Below are positions 23,852 to 31,187 of a stretch of 32,545 bases of DNA, one piece after another. The DNA lies in contig JAEZVF010000095.1 of assembly GCA_023443225.1 (NCBI GenBank), positions 1-32,545 on the forward strand, given 5' to 3'. This DNA comes from Bacillota bacterium. GTDB taxonomy: Bacteria > Bacillota > Clostridia > Lachnospirales > Lachnospiraceae. The first letter of the stretch is position 1, and the number at the start of each line of letters is the position of its first letter. The notes under the pieces were generated by a model. That model saw only the letters and a list, made by a program, of their open reading frames with translations, was not told the origin of the DNA and did not search any database. Position numbers and translations under genes: made by a program.

Positions 23852-24058
23852 ATGGTATACACAGACGAAGAAAAACAAGCAATTATTATCTTTGCAGGTA
23901 GAGTGGCAAGGGAACTATTAAGACGTGGCTATACAATTATTGATGTTAAGCCAGATAAAACCAATAAAATAAAGTCAATTTTTGTTTTCAGAAGAGAAAA
24001 TGAAATTGAAAAGGCAGTAGCAGATATTGCATATAGGGAAGATGGAGAAATATTCTAA
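23852..24058 (+). CDS. Small DUF5659-like protein
   Basis: A 68-residue protein: a helical start (DEEKQAIIIFAGRVARELLRRG) followed by YTIIDVKPDKTNKIKSIFVFRRE and a closing helix. The arrangement of a helix, then a GY-I-DVKP-K strand and a VF-F strand, matches small DUF5659-type phage proteins of unknown role. It begins 5 nt after the DHH-like gene, with AAGTGAG upstream, and is probably translated with it. Confidence 0.6.
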   Translation: MVYTDEEKQAIIIFAGRVARELLRRGYTIIDVKPDKTNKIKSIFVFRRENEIEKAVADIAYREDGEIF

Positions 24059-24085
24059 CTAAAGTGTATTTGCACTTAAGTAGTC

Positions 24086-24133
24086 AGCCGAAATATCGGC
24101 TTAGTAAACAACTAAATAAACAATCAATTAGGG
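24086..24133 (+). promoter_or_regulatory. Leader element, copy 2
   Basis: A perfect hairpin AGCCGA (24086-24091), AATA, TCGGCT (24096-24101) and, 19 nt later, CAATCAATTAGGG (24121-24133), as at 20524-20577. A small AAGTG/CACTT hairpin precedes it. The terminator at 24132 starts at its end. Confidence 0.45.
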
Positions 24134-24159
24134 TGCGACATATTTGTCGTACCTTTTTT
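24132..24159 (+). terminator. Terminator upstream of the 24191 gene
   Basis: GGTGCGACA (24132-24140) pairs with TGTCGTACC (24145-24153), one wobble, around TATT. TTTTTT and GAT follow. It closes the transcript of the HTH/DHH block and stands about 18 nt before the next Shine-Dalgarno. Confidence 0.85.
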
Positions 24160-24190
24160 GATGCCACAAAACACACAAAAGGAGATAATA

Positions 24191-25264
24191 ATGGATAAAT
24201 TACAAACAAAAGTGAATGAAAATTTAGCAGAAGGATTAATTGTCAAGAATTATAAAGAAATGTGTAGTTTACTAGATGAAAAAGAAAAGGGTGGTAATAG
24301 CAAAACATTACAAGTTGGAAATTGGAATAGATATTTTGATTATGAAAATCAAGGCTATAAGTTCATTATAACAAAGATTTTTGACGAACCAATAGAAAAG
24401 AATGATGAACGTTCCAAAGGTAATAACGCTATTTACATAAAGTATATTGAAACTCTCCTTTTACATTTGTTATCAAAGCAAGATGATCAAACTTTAGTAT
24501 GCACAAAGAATTATCTATTGGTTGCATTAGGTATGGTAGATAATAAATACACAAATGAAACAAGTAGAAAAATACTTGCTAAAGTTAACTCAATTAAAGA
24601 TTATGAATTGCATGATTTTGACAATAGAGCATATCAAGTATTCCATAAAATTTTATTCAGTTCATTGAACAATCTTAAGAATAGATGTTTAGTAAACTGG
24701 AAACAAGAACTTCATTACGAAATGATAGATAAAGCCACCGATAAAACTATAACTGGTGTTGCTACAGAAGATGAAGAAATAAAATATATGGCATTGAAAC
24801 GTGAAGTATTAGAAAGCATGGGTTATGACCATTTGAGAGATATTTATTTTCGCAATAGAACAGAAGAATTTTATGAGTTATTAACTGATAAAGCATATGA
24901 TGAGTTTGGTTGGGATAAAGCATATACAAAATATCGTATTCTATTTACTAAAAGTAATGTAATAAAAGCAATTCCAATTACAGAGAGCCAATTGAATCGG
25001 TTACAAATTAATCAACAGAAGTTGGAATTGAACGATAAAATTATTGATGCTTTAAATAATAATGCACAAAATAGATATGATAATTTAGTTGCTAAATATC
25101 AAAAGGAATATAATGAATTATGTATGATTAACAATTGTGACTTTATTCCTAATGATGTTGTTAAGGCATATTTGCCACCAAAGAATTATGTAGAAGTACA
25201 ACAGATTATTACAGAAGAGTTAGTTAGAATTAATGATAATAAATCAATTAAAATAGCAATCTAA
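24191..25264 (+). CDS. Conserved mobile-element protein, unknown function
   Basis: A 357-residue soluble protein. The N-terminal region (NYKEMCSLLDEKEKGGNSKTLQ, then NWNRYFDYENQGYKFIITKIFDEP and NNAIYIKYIETLLLHLLS) resembles a type found often in Firmicute plasmids and prophages, where the role is not known to me. It may contain a winged-helix-like DNA-binding part. The C-terminal half is helical with a coiled-coil tendency (about 285-325). The start is ATG 24191 behind AAAGGAG; an in-frame TTG at 24158 lies in the terminator and is rejected. It stands alone between a terminator and a large inverted repeat, so it is probably monocistronic. A role in replication or regulation is possible but not supported by a clear motif. 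Confidence 0.6.
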   Translation: MDKLQTKVNENLAEGLIVKNYKEMCSLLDEKEKGGNSKTLQVGNWNRYFDYENQGYKFIITKIFDEPIEKNDERSKGNNAIYIKYIETLLLHLLSKQDDQTLVCTKNYLLVALGMVDNKYTNETSRKILAKVNSIKDYELHDFDNRAYQVFHKILFSSLNNLKNRCLVNWKQELHYEMIDKATDKTITGVATEDEEIKYMALKREVLESMGYDHLRDIYFRNRTEEFYELLTDKAYDEFGWDKAYTKYRILFTKSNVIKAIPITESQLNRLQINQQKLELNDKIIDALNNNAQNRYDNLVAKYQKEYNELCMINNCDFIPNDVVKAYLPPKNYVEVQQIITEELVRINDNKSIKIAI

Positions 25265-25266
25265 AA

Positions 25267-25330
25267 TGTTGACACATTAAACGGTCTAATAAGGGTTATA
25301 TATCTTCTTAGTCCGATTAAAGTGTCAACA
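25267..25330. repeat. Large inverted repeat, 27-nt arms
   Basis: Arms 25267-25293 and 25304-25330 pair in 23 of 27 positions around a 10-nt loop. The outer part TGTTGACAC/GTGTCAACA is perfect and the four mismatches are spread singly. No T tract follows. It starts 3 nt after the stop of the preceding gene and opens a strongly structured stretch upstream of the terminase genes. Confidence 0.75.
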
Positions 25331-25346
25331 ATTAATTTAATGAGTA

Positions 25347-25513
25347 TAACGTTGTATGGCTTTGCTTGCAAAGACAGACAAGACAAACGTTAGTGCGTCA
25401 GAACAAGCCAACAAAGTAAACCTTAGTCGATACACTATCGTCAGTGGTACATACGGTCATAAAGCAAAAGACGCTTTATTCCCTTTTCTCAAATGGCTAA
25501 AAGACAGCCATTT
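25347..25513 (+). other. Chain of hairpins upstream of the terminase genes
   Basis: Four further hairpins follow the large repeat: TAACGTT (25347-25353) with AACGTTA (25386-25392), enclosing CTTTGC/GCAAAG; CGATA (25428-25432) with TATCG (25436-25440); TAAAGC (25460-25465) with GCTTTA (25473-25478); and AAATGGCT (25491-25498) with AGCCATTT (25506-25513). The last two share the identical 7-nt loop AAAAGAC. The stretch is less AT-rich than its surroundings. A 70-codon open frame (25356-25568) crosses it but has no ribosome binding site. A structured RNA or a DNA packaging site are both possible. Confidence 0.55.
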
Positions 25514-25560
25514 TCGACTTGGAACTAATCAATTATTTACAACAGAAAGTGAGGATTACA

Positions 25561-25908
25561 ATGAATAACGAGATTAAAACATTAGATGATATAGTAATAG
25601 CAATGGATGGTATTCTAGTTAAGCAGAACAGAAATAGAGAGATGATGAATCTACATAATAAGCCATTTATGGAATTAAATAAGGATGAATTACATAGGGA
25701 AATTGATTACCTATGGGGACAATATGACTTTGTATCTCAAAGCGAAGTATTACCTAGAGATTATAGGATTAACAAATCAAAATACTTATGGGATGAAATA
25801 GATGCATTAACTACAAGATATCTTCTATTGAGTATGGAAAGTGTTAGAGATACTATGGATTATATATCTGATGAAATGAAAGGAATGAGGGAAGAATGGG
25901 AGTATTAA
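25561..25908 (+). CDS. Small acidic protein upstream of terminase, unknown
   Basis: A 115-residue, mostly helical protein (MNNEIKTLDDIVIAMDGILV at the start, then EIDYLWGQYDFVSQSEVLPRD and a closing helix rich in M, E and D). I do not recognise the family. ATG 25561 is preceded by GTGAGGA at good spacing; a longer in-frame reading from TTG 25519 lacks this. Its end overlaps the next gene by 13 nt, so it belongs to the same unit as the terminase genes and may take part in packaging. No motif supports a more exact role. Confidence 0.65.
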   Translation: MNNEIKTLDDIVIAMDGILVKQNRNREMMNLHNKPFMELNKDELHREIDYLWGQYDFVSQSEVLPRDYRINKSKYLWDEIDALTTRYLLLSMESVRDTMDYISDEMKGMREEWEY

Positions 25909-26315
25909 AAACTGAATCATTATTACAAAAACTAGAGAAGATTGTACCTAAATATATTGCAAGATTTATTTTGTGGTATTACACTCCAGAGGAAAAAAGA
26001 TGTCCTTTTGAAGAGTTTATGCCATATGAACCTAATGTAAAATCACTAGAGTTAAGTATGGAATGGCTTACTAGAGAAGATGCACAAGATGCTATGCAGG
26101 TGTATCATAAGCACATGAAAAAGTATAATCTAATGCAGATATATGACTCCATGCTAGAAAAAGCCATGAAAGGTGATGTTAATGCAGCCAAGTGGGTTGA
26201 AACATTTTCTAATAGTGATTTCTTTGATGAAAGTACAGACGAAATGGAAGATTTCATGAAGACAGTCAATATATCTGCTCTTAAAAAGGGTGGTGGGAAG
26301 AATGGGAGTAAGTAA
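25896..26315 (+). CDS. Probable terminase small subunit
   Basis: A 139-residue helical protein overlapping the large terminase gene by 14 nt, the usual place for TerS. The middle has LEKAMKGDVNAAKWVETFSN (about 102-121), reminiscent of the A-L-GD-AA-K helix seen in some Firmicute TerS proteins. The end is basic and glycine-rich (KKGGGKNGSK). TerS recognises the packaging site on DNA and loads TerL. GAGGGAAG precedes ATG 25896. Assignment rests mainly on position, size and the middle helix; a clear N-terminal HTH is not obvious. Confidence 0.55.
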   Translation: MGVLKTESLLQKLEKIVPKYIARFILWYYTPEEKRCPFEEFMPYEPNVKSLELSMEWLTREDAQDAMQVYHKHMKKYNLMQIYDSMLEKAMKGDVNAAKWVETFSNSDFFDESTDEMEDFMKTVNISALKKGGGKNGSK

Positions 26316-27873
26316 GGAAACACAAGAGAAATTAATGTATCTATGGAGAGATGAAAACACTTGTGAATGGATTGAAACATTCTTGAAGATTGCCGATAAA
26401 ACAGGAAAGATTGTGCCGTTCGTCCTAACAGAAGAACAAAGAATGTTAGTTGCTGATATGCATAGAGAAAATATTATATTGAAGTCACGACAATTGGGAA
26501 TCAGTTCAGTTGTTGTGGCTTTATCTATTCGAGCTTGTATTGTAAATGATAATACTACTTGCTTATTGGTATCTCATAATCAATCTAGTACAAATACTAT
26601 TTTTGATAAGTTAAAGCAACAGTTCAATTCATTACCTGACTTCATTAAGCCAGATATGACAACGAATAATAGGCAAGAGTTAAAGTTTGTCAATGGTAGT
26701 AAAATTACTTGCCTTACAGCCGGTAATAAAGATATTGGTAGAGGTGATACATTCAATGGTATTGTTCATTTGTCAGAGTTTGCTTTTTGGAAGAATCCAG
26801 ATAAGCAACTTAAAGCATTATCACAAGCATTATCAGACACAGGTAAAATTATAATTGAATCGACTGCTGATGGATTTAATAAATTCAGTGAAGTATATCT
26901 GCAAGCCAAGAACAATGAGAACTCTTACAAGGAGTTCTTTTTTAATTGGATTAATGGCGGTGCTTTATTTGAGAATCTGTATAAGCAGTCAGTTAAGAGA
27001 TATGTAGAAGTGAATGGTAAGGAATTGTCTATTGATGACTTAGATGCAGATGAAACAGAGTTAATTAATATGGGTGCTACACTAGATCAATTAACATGGA
27101 GAAGACAAAAGATTTCCACTGATGGTTTAGAAACGTTTAATGTAGAATTTCCTTCGCTTGATACTGATTGCTTTATTACTACAGGACAACAGTTATTCGA
27201 TGCTAAACGCATTGACACATGCATTAAGGGGTTATTAAAGGACAAGGTAACATTTATACCAAAAGAGAATATTAAAGGCTTACCGACCATATTACAGGGG
27301 TTATATCCTAAGACATTTAAGATATGGGGTATCCCCAAAATTGGGGAACGATATTTCGTTGGGGTGGATTGCTCCGAAGGTATTGGTAAGGATTATTCGA
27401 CTGCAATTGTATATAACAAAGATGGCGAACAGGTTGCACAATTAAAGAATAACCAGTTAAAACCTTATGAGTTAGCAGATGTAATTGATACTTTAGGCAG
27501 ATATTACAATAAAGCTTTGCTTACAGTTGAAAAAGCGAGTGGTGGTCATAGTGTTATTGAAAGATTAAGACAGGATAAGAAATATATGAACATGACTAAA
27601 TATAAGACCTATGATGAATATAATCGTGCCATATGGAAAGTTGGATTTGATACGAATAATAAGACAAAATCTATTATTGTGAATGATGCTAGAGAGTGGT
27701 TTGAAAAAGGTATGATTCAAATTAAGTCGCAAGAAATATTAGACGAGATGAAAACATTTGTATCTAATGATAATGGCTCTATGGGTGCAGTAAGTGGACA
27801 ACATGATGATTTAATTATGGGTACTTGTTTGGCAATTGTAGGATTAAAAAGTGGTATATGGTATGCATGGTAA
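26302..27873 (+). CDS. Terminase large subunit
   Basis: TerL is the ATP-driven motor and nuclease that fills phage heads. In the 523-residue protein the ATPase half shows the Walker-A-like KSRQLGIS (61-68), Walker B with catalytic Glu in IVHLSEFAFW (154-163) and the coupling segment IIIESTADG (183-191). The RNase-H-like nuclease half shows VGVDCSEG (Asp356), LTVEKAS (Glu410) and QHDDLIMG (Asp502/503). All are intact, so it should be functional. ATG 26302 is chosen; GTG 26290 and 26293 are less likely. It overlaps the TerS gene. A 312-nt non-coding stretch separates it from the portal gene, which is unusual because these two genes are normally adjacent. Confidence 0.94.
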   Translation: MGVSKETQEKLMYLWRDENTCEWIETFLKIADKTGKIVPFVLTEEQRMLVADMHRENIILKSRQLGISSVVVALSIRACIVNDNTTCLLVSHNQSSTNTIFDKLKQQFNSLPDFIKPDMTTNNRQELKFVNGSKITCLTAGNKDIGRGDTFNGIVHLSEFAFWKNPDKQLKALSQALSDTGKIIIESTADGFNKFSEVYLQAKNNENSYKEFFFNWINGGALFENLYKQSVKRYVEVNGKELSIDDLDADETELINMGATLDQLTWRRQKISTDGLETFNVEFPSLDTDCFITTGQQLFDAKRIDTCIKGLLKDKVTFIPKENIKGLPTILQGLYPKTFKIWGIPKIGERYFVGVDCSEGIGKDYSTAIVYNKDGEQVAQLKNNQLKPYELADVIDTLGRYYNKALLTVEKASGGHSVIERLRQDKKYMNMTKYKTYDEYNRAIWKVGFDTNNKTKSIIVNDAREWFEKGMIQIKSQEILDEMKTFVSNDNGSMGAVSGQHDDLIMGTCLAIVGLKSGIWYAW

Positions 27874-27890
27874 GGTTCAATTGAACTAGA

Positions 27891-28010
27891 GTGAGTTATT
27901 TTAAATGGACAAGATGTCCCATTAGAAAATGTCTCCTTTACGGTGAGGGAGAGTTACTTTTGGCAAGTGGAAATCCACCTTACCCTTAAATATGAGGGGT
28001 AGGATAACAC
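27891..28010 (+). ncRNA. Multi-hairpin segment between terL and portal
   Basis: Within 120 nt four stems can form: AATGG-ACA/TGT-CCCATT (27904-27922, one bulge); TCTCC/GGAGA (27932-27936 with 27948-27952); GTGG/CCAC around AAAT (27967-27978); and CCT-TACCC/GGGTAGG (27978-27985 with 27997-28003, one bulge). GTTAT (27895-27899) and ATAAC (28004-28008) can close the whole set. No open frame with a start signal lies here. The rest of 27874-28185 shows only a CTATATAG palindrome near 28098 and the portal ribosome binding site. Could be a structured RNA or a processing site; no known family recognised. Confidence 0.45.
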
Positions 28011-28185
28011 ATTTTACACCTATTCCTTTACAAAATGGCACTCTATACGTTCAAATTCGGCTTATAATCTATCTAATGGTAAATTGCTTGCCTATGACTA
28101 TATAGTGGCTTATTTTTCGTTTTAAAGGGTGTTTTTGTATAGAGATAATACCTTGAAATATTAATGAAAATGAAAGGAGTACAAC

Positions 28186-29469
28186 ATGAATATAAATGAA
28201 TACAAATTAACCTTTGACGATTCTGCAAGATGGTTCGTTGAAGAGGTTCAAAAAGGTTATCATGCTAGAAGAATAGCAGAGGTAATAAACAATAGAAATT
28301 ATTTATCAGGACAACATAAAGTATTACTAAGAGAGGATAGCAAGTATAAGGGTAAGGAATTAATCAGCAGAAAGACAATTATCAATTATGCTAAGACGAT
28401 ATTAAATTTCCATGCTACATATTTGTTAGGTAAGCCAGTTACATTGTCTGGTGATGAAGAGATAGTAACGAGGTTTAAGGATATTTACAAGTTTGGATTA
28501 TATGATAGTGTTGATTATCAGATACTTGATCGAGTGAATAAGTTTGGTGATGCATATGAAGTTGTCTTTGTGTCTGATGGAAAGATTAAGAGTAAGGTGC
28601 TAGATAGTGGTGACTGTTATCCTGTTTATAATGATATGGGCGAGTATATAGCCTTTATAGAGCATTGGACAGATGTATATAGCAGCATAAGTTATTATAA
28701 CGTTTATTACCCTAATTACGTTGAATATTGGTCTAATGAGGGTGGTAGGGAAATGTTACTTGATAGTAAGATTAATGTGTGTGGGTTGCCTATACATTAT
28801 CATAACTATAGTGATACTGATTATGCATTTGGTGAGAGTATATTACAAGATATACAGCCATTGTTAGACGAATTGGAAGATATATTATCAAAGATGGGTG
28901 ATGCTATTTATGTTAATAGTTTGAATCCTATGCCAGTTGCTATTGGTCAGAGATTAGAAAACAGTATACCAGCAGATGCTACAGGTTATGTACTGAATAT
29001 TGATAATGGTGATTTTAAAGTGGTTAATACGGTTATGGATTATCAGACAATTAAGTTGTATCTTGATAATGTTAAAGAGTTTCTTAATGAGATTGCTTGT
29101 ATTCCTACAGTATTAGGTAATACGAATATTGCTAATGTTAGTGAGATAAGCTTGAAGATGTTATTTCATATGGCTAATATTAAGGCTATGGAAACAGAGA
29201 AATGGCTTAATGTAGGTATGCAAGAGAGATTTAAGAAGTTCAAGCAGATACTTAGTATGCAAGGAGTTAATATTGAGAATGATTCCTATGTTGAAGTTGA
29301 TTTTAATTTAAGTATACCAGTATCTACAGATGAAGTTGTAAAGAATGTAAAGACAATGAGAGAAATAAGTGCTATATCTATTGAGAGTGCTATGGAAAAG
29401 AGTGGTATGATTAAGGATATAGAGGTTGAGAAGGAGAGATTGAAGAGTGAGAGTGTTTCGGTAGAATAG
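28186..29469 (+). CDS. Phage portal protein (SPP1 gp6 type)
   Basis: The portal is the ring at the capsid vertex through which the terminase pumps DNA. The 427-residue protein shows the SPP1-type family pattern: NRNYLSGQHKVLLRED near the start, then RKTIINYAKTILNFHATYLLGKPV (about 65-88, in part NYAKTILNFHATYLLGKPV). A middle wing follows with FGDAYEVVFVSDGKIK, and the stem/crown region has GESILQDIQPLLDELEDIL and NVSEISLKMLFHMANIKA. The end is helical with KSGMIKDIEVEKERLKSE. AAAGGAGT precedes ATG 28186. Full length for the family. No head morphogenesis (MuF-like) gene follows, as one would expect; 1.27 kb of non-coding DNA follows instead. Confidence 0.92.
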   Translation: MNINEYKLTFDDSARWFVEEVQKGYHARRIAEVINNRNYLSGQHKVLLREDSKYKGKELISRKTIINYAKTILNFHATYLLGKPVTLSGDEEIVTRFKDIYKFGLYDSVDYQILDRVNKFGDAYEVVFVSDGKIKSKVLDSGDCYPVYNDMGEYIAFIEHWTDVYSSISYYNVYYPNYVEYWSNEGGREMLLDSKINVCGLPIHYHNYSDTDYAFGESILQDIQPLLDELEDILSKMGDAIYVNSLNPMPVAIGQRLENSIPADATGYVLNIDNGDFKVVNTVMDYQTIKLYLDNVKEFLNEIACIPTVLGNTNIANVSEISLKMLFHMANIKAMETEKWLNVGMQERFKKFKQILSMQGVNIENDSYVEVDFNLSIPVSTDEVVKNVKTMREISAISIESAMEKSGMIKDIEVEKERLKSESVSVE

Positions 29470-30681
29470 TATAATAGGAATGATTACTGATTTGACTATA
29501 AAATTATACACCTATAGAACAATGTTCTACAGTCAGATTTTCATTATATATGACCGTAATATCATGCTCTGGTAGCCATTTCTAGCCATTCTAATGTCGA
29601 ATAGGGTAAATACTATGCATACGTCATTTGAGTGGCTAAAAAGGCTCATACAAGCAAATTTATAAGAGCATCTTGTACTGGGATTAATAGTGTAGTATAC
29701 TAATTCAAGGTATCACTGATAAGGATAAATAATGTTGCCAAATCAATACTTTAGTCAATTAAAGTGGTAATGTAATACTGTAATAAAATGTTAAATAAGT
29801 GTTAAGTATATTACAAATATGTTACAACTGGTATAAATTGGATGAAATTATAATTATTACACACTTGTTAAATGTGTTGCAAAAGCGTTACATATATTAC
29901 ATAATTATTAACAGGTATAGTTCAAATGTTACAAGGGGTAAGAGTAAGGTTTTACGAATAGTTAAAAATGGCTACAAGGTGCATAAACACTACATTCTTG
30001 GCAAAATAGTGGTATTTATACTATACTAAAAACTGATGTTTTGCGAATAGTTAAACTAGATTATTGATGAATTTCTGAAAATAGAAGATTGTTATAAAGA
30101 TTACATAAATGTTAACTGTTTAATACTTATGTAACAAATTAACAACGGTGTCTAGCGTGTCACAATATAGAAACTAACAACTGTGCCTAGTGTATCATAT
30201 GGCAATGTGAAGAGGTAATGTAATAAAGTATTTCCGAAATCGCAAACATTTTGTAAATAGTATTAACACATTATAACTGCAATACGTTACCGTGGTAAAG
30301 TGTCTGTATAAATCACAACCATTTAATAAATAGTATACTGTAACACGTTATAACTTTACCTTACTAAAGTGGTCTGGACTGTAGTTCAGGACGTTTCATG
30401 GGGCAGCAGGAGCAAAGTCTTCATATAAAGCTTTTAAATTCATTAAAATAGTACAAGGGTAGAGTTTGTCCAATATATCCATACAGTGGCTCTATAAGGT
30501 TATTACAAAGCCACAGAGCATTGATAATAAGACGTTACCCCTGTTTTCTAGTTGACTTTTTATCTAATCACTATTTTCCCCACAGTAAAAAATTGAGTTT
30601 CACAGTCGAATTTACGACCATGAGATTTAAACATACCACTACCCTAAAACAGAGTGCAGTATCCATTTGGTAAAATTATGG
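29470..30681. other. Long AT-rich non-coding stretch with degenerate repeats
   Basis: No gene with a credible start is seen on either strand. It is dense in GTTAC/GTAAC and GTTAA motifs. Degenerate repeats: GTTTTRCGAATAGTTAAA at about 29950 and 30038; AAC-GTG-CTAG-GT-TCA at about 30141-30162 and again 35 nt on; and a 65-70-nt tandem pair (30239-30306 and 30312-30376). Hairpins: 30372-30392 (GTC-TGGAC/GTTCA-GAC) and GTGGCT/AGCCAC (30486-30514). It may be a decayed gene block, an origin or a regulatory stretch. Confidence 0.5.
30239..30376. repeat. Imperfect tandem duplication, period 73 nt
   Basis: Copy 1 (30239-30306) and copy 2 (30312-30376) share ATC-CAA-CATTT, TAAATAGTAT, ACAC-TTATAACT and TAAAGTG-CTG in the same order with small gaps. 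They have clearly diverged, so the duplication is old. Confidence 0.6.
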
Positions 30682-30710
30682 TTTACTTCTTCGACAATAA
30701 GAGGTAAAAT
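30682..30710 (+). promoter_or_regulatory. Promoter of the zinc-ribbon pair
   Basis: TTTACT (30682-30687) and TAAAAT (30705-30710) are 17 nt apart, about 30 nt before the ATG at 30741. A separate promoter suggests that the following two genes form their own accessory unit. Confidence 0.55.
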
Positions 30711-30740
30711 ATTCCTATAAATTAATAGGGGGTAATTTCT

Positions 30741-31175
30741 ATGAGTGCTAATAAAAAAATCAGTTTTTGGAATGGGGTATTTTGGATTACTCTTATATCA
30801 TTTTTTCTAATTGGTTATATTTTTCCCCAAGTAGTAGAAGAAGGAAGCATAGGTGCTAAAATATCATTTTTAATAGTAATTATTGATATAGTATTATTTG
30901 TAGTTTCGATAGTACAAGGAAAAAAGGCAAAGGCAGAAAGTTTAAATATATCAGTAGAAGAATATGATCGCATAGCAAGAGAGGAATTGGAGAAAAATAG
31001 AAAGATAATTGAAGAAGCAAAAAAACCCAAAATAGATTCAGAAGGTAAAGTAGTATGTCCTAATTGTGGTTCTACAAATATTCAGATAGTAAAACGTGGA
31101 TGGAAAGTCACTACTGGTTTTATTGGTAGTGGAAAGAATGAGAGAGTTTGCGTAAATTGTATGAAGAAATTTTAG
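30741..31175 (+). CDS. Two-helix membrane protein with C-terminal zinc ribbon
   Basis: A 144-residue protein. Two transmembrane helices (about 11-30 and 40-60) are followed by a charged helix/coiled coil (about 70-96) and a zinc ribbon with Cys106/109 and Cys137/140. The ribbon (CPNCGSTNIQIVKRGW, TGFIGSGKNERVCVNC) is of a type often attached to small membrane proteins in Firmicutes and their phages. The GFIGSGK loop looks like a P-loop but is part of the ribbon. AGGGGG precedes ATG 30741. It lies 12 nt before the YbjQ-domain gene, and the two share a promoter. Function unknown; a role in the membrane or in exclusion of other phages is possible but not shown. Confidence 0.7.
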   Translation: MSANKKISFWNGVFWITLISFFLIGYIFPQVVEEGSIGAKISFLIVIIDIVLFVVSIVQGKKAKAESLNISVEEYDRIAREELEKNRKIIEEAKKPKIDSEGKVVCPNCGSTNIQIVKRGWKVTTGFIGSGKNERVCVNCMKKF

Positions 31176-31187
31176 GGGGTTGTTTTT

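Noticed and set aside
24061..24101. Hairpin AAGTG/CACTT plus AGCCGA/TCGGCT as two terminators in a row
   Set aside because: Neither is followed by a T tract; the real terminator is at 24132-24159.
25356..25568. 70-codon open frame upstream of the terminase operon
   Set aside because: No Shine-Dalgarno before its start, it runs through four hairpins and overlaps a better supported gene start at 25561. The hairpins explain the stretch better.
29799..30029. 76-codon open frame in the gap after the portal gene
   Set aside because: No ribosome binding site and composition like random AT-rich DNA. One part repeats at 30038 without keeping the frame.
31080..31175. GFIGSGK in the membrane zinc-ribbon protein as an ATP-binding P-loop
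   Set aside because: It lies between the two Cys pairs of a short zinc ribbon and there is no ATPase fold around it.
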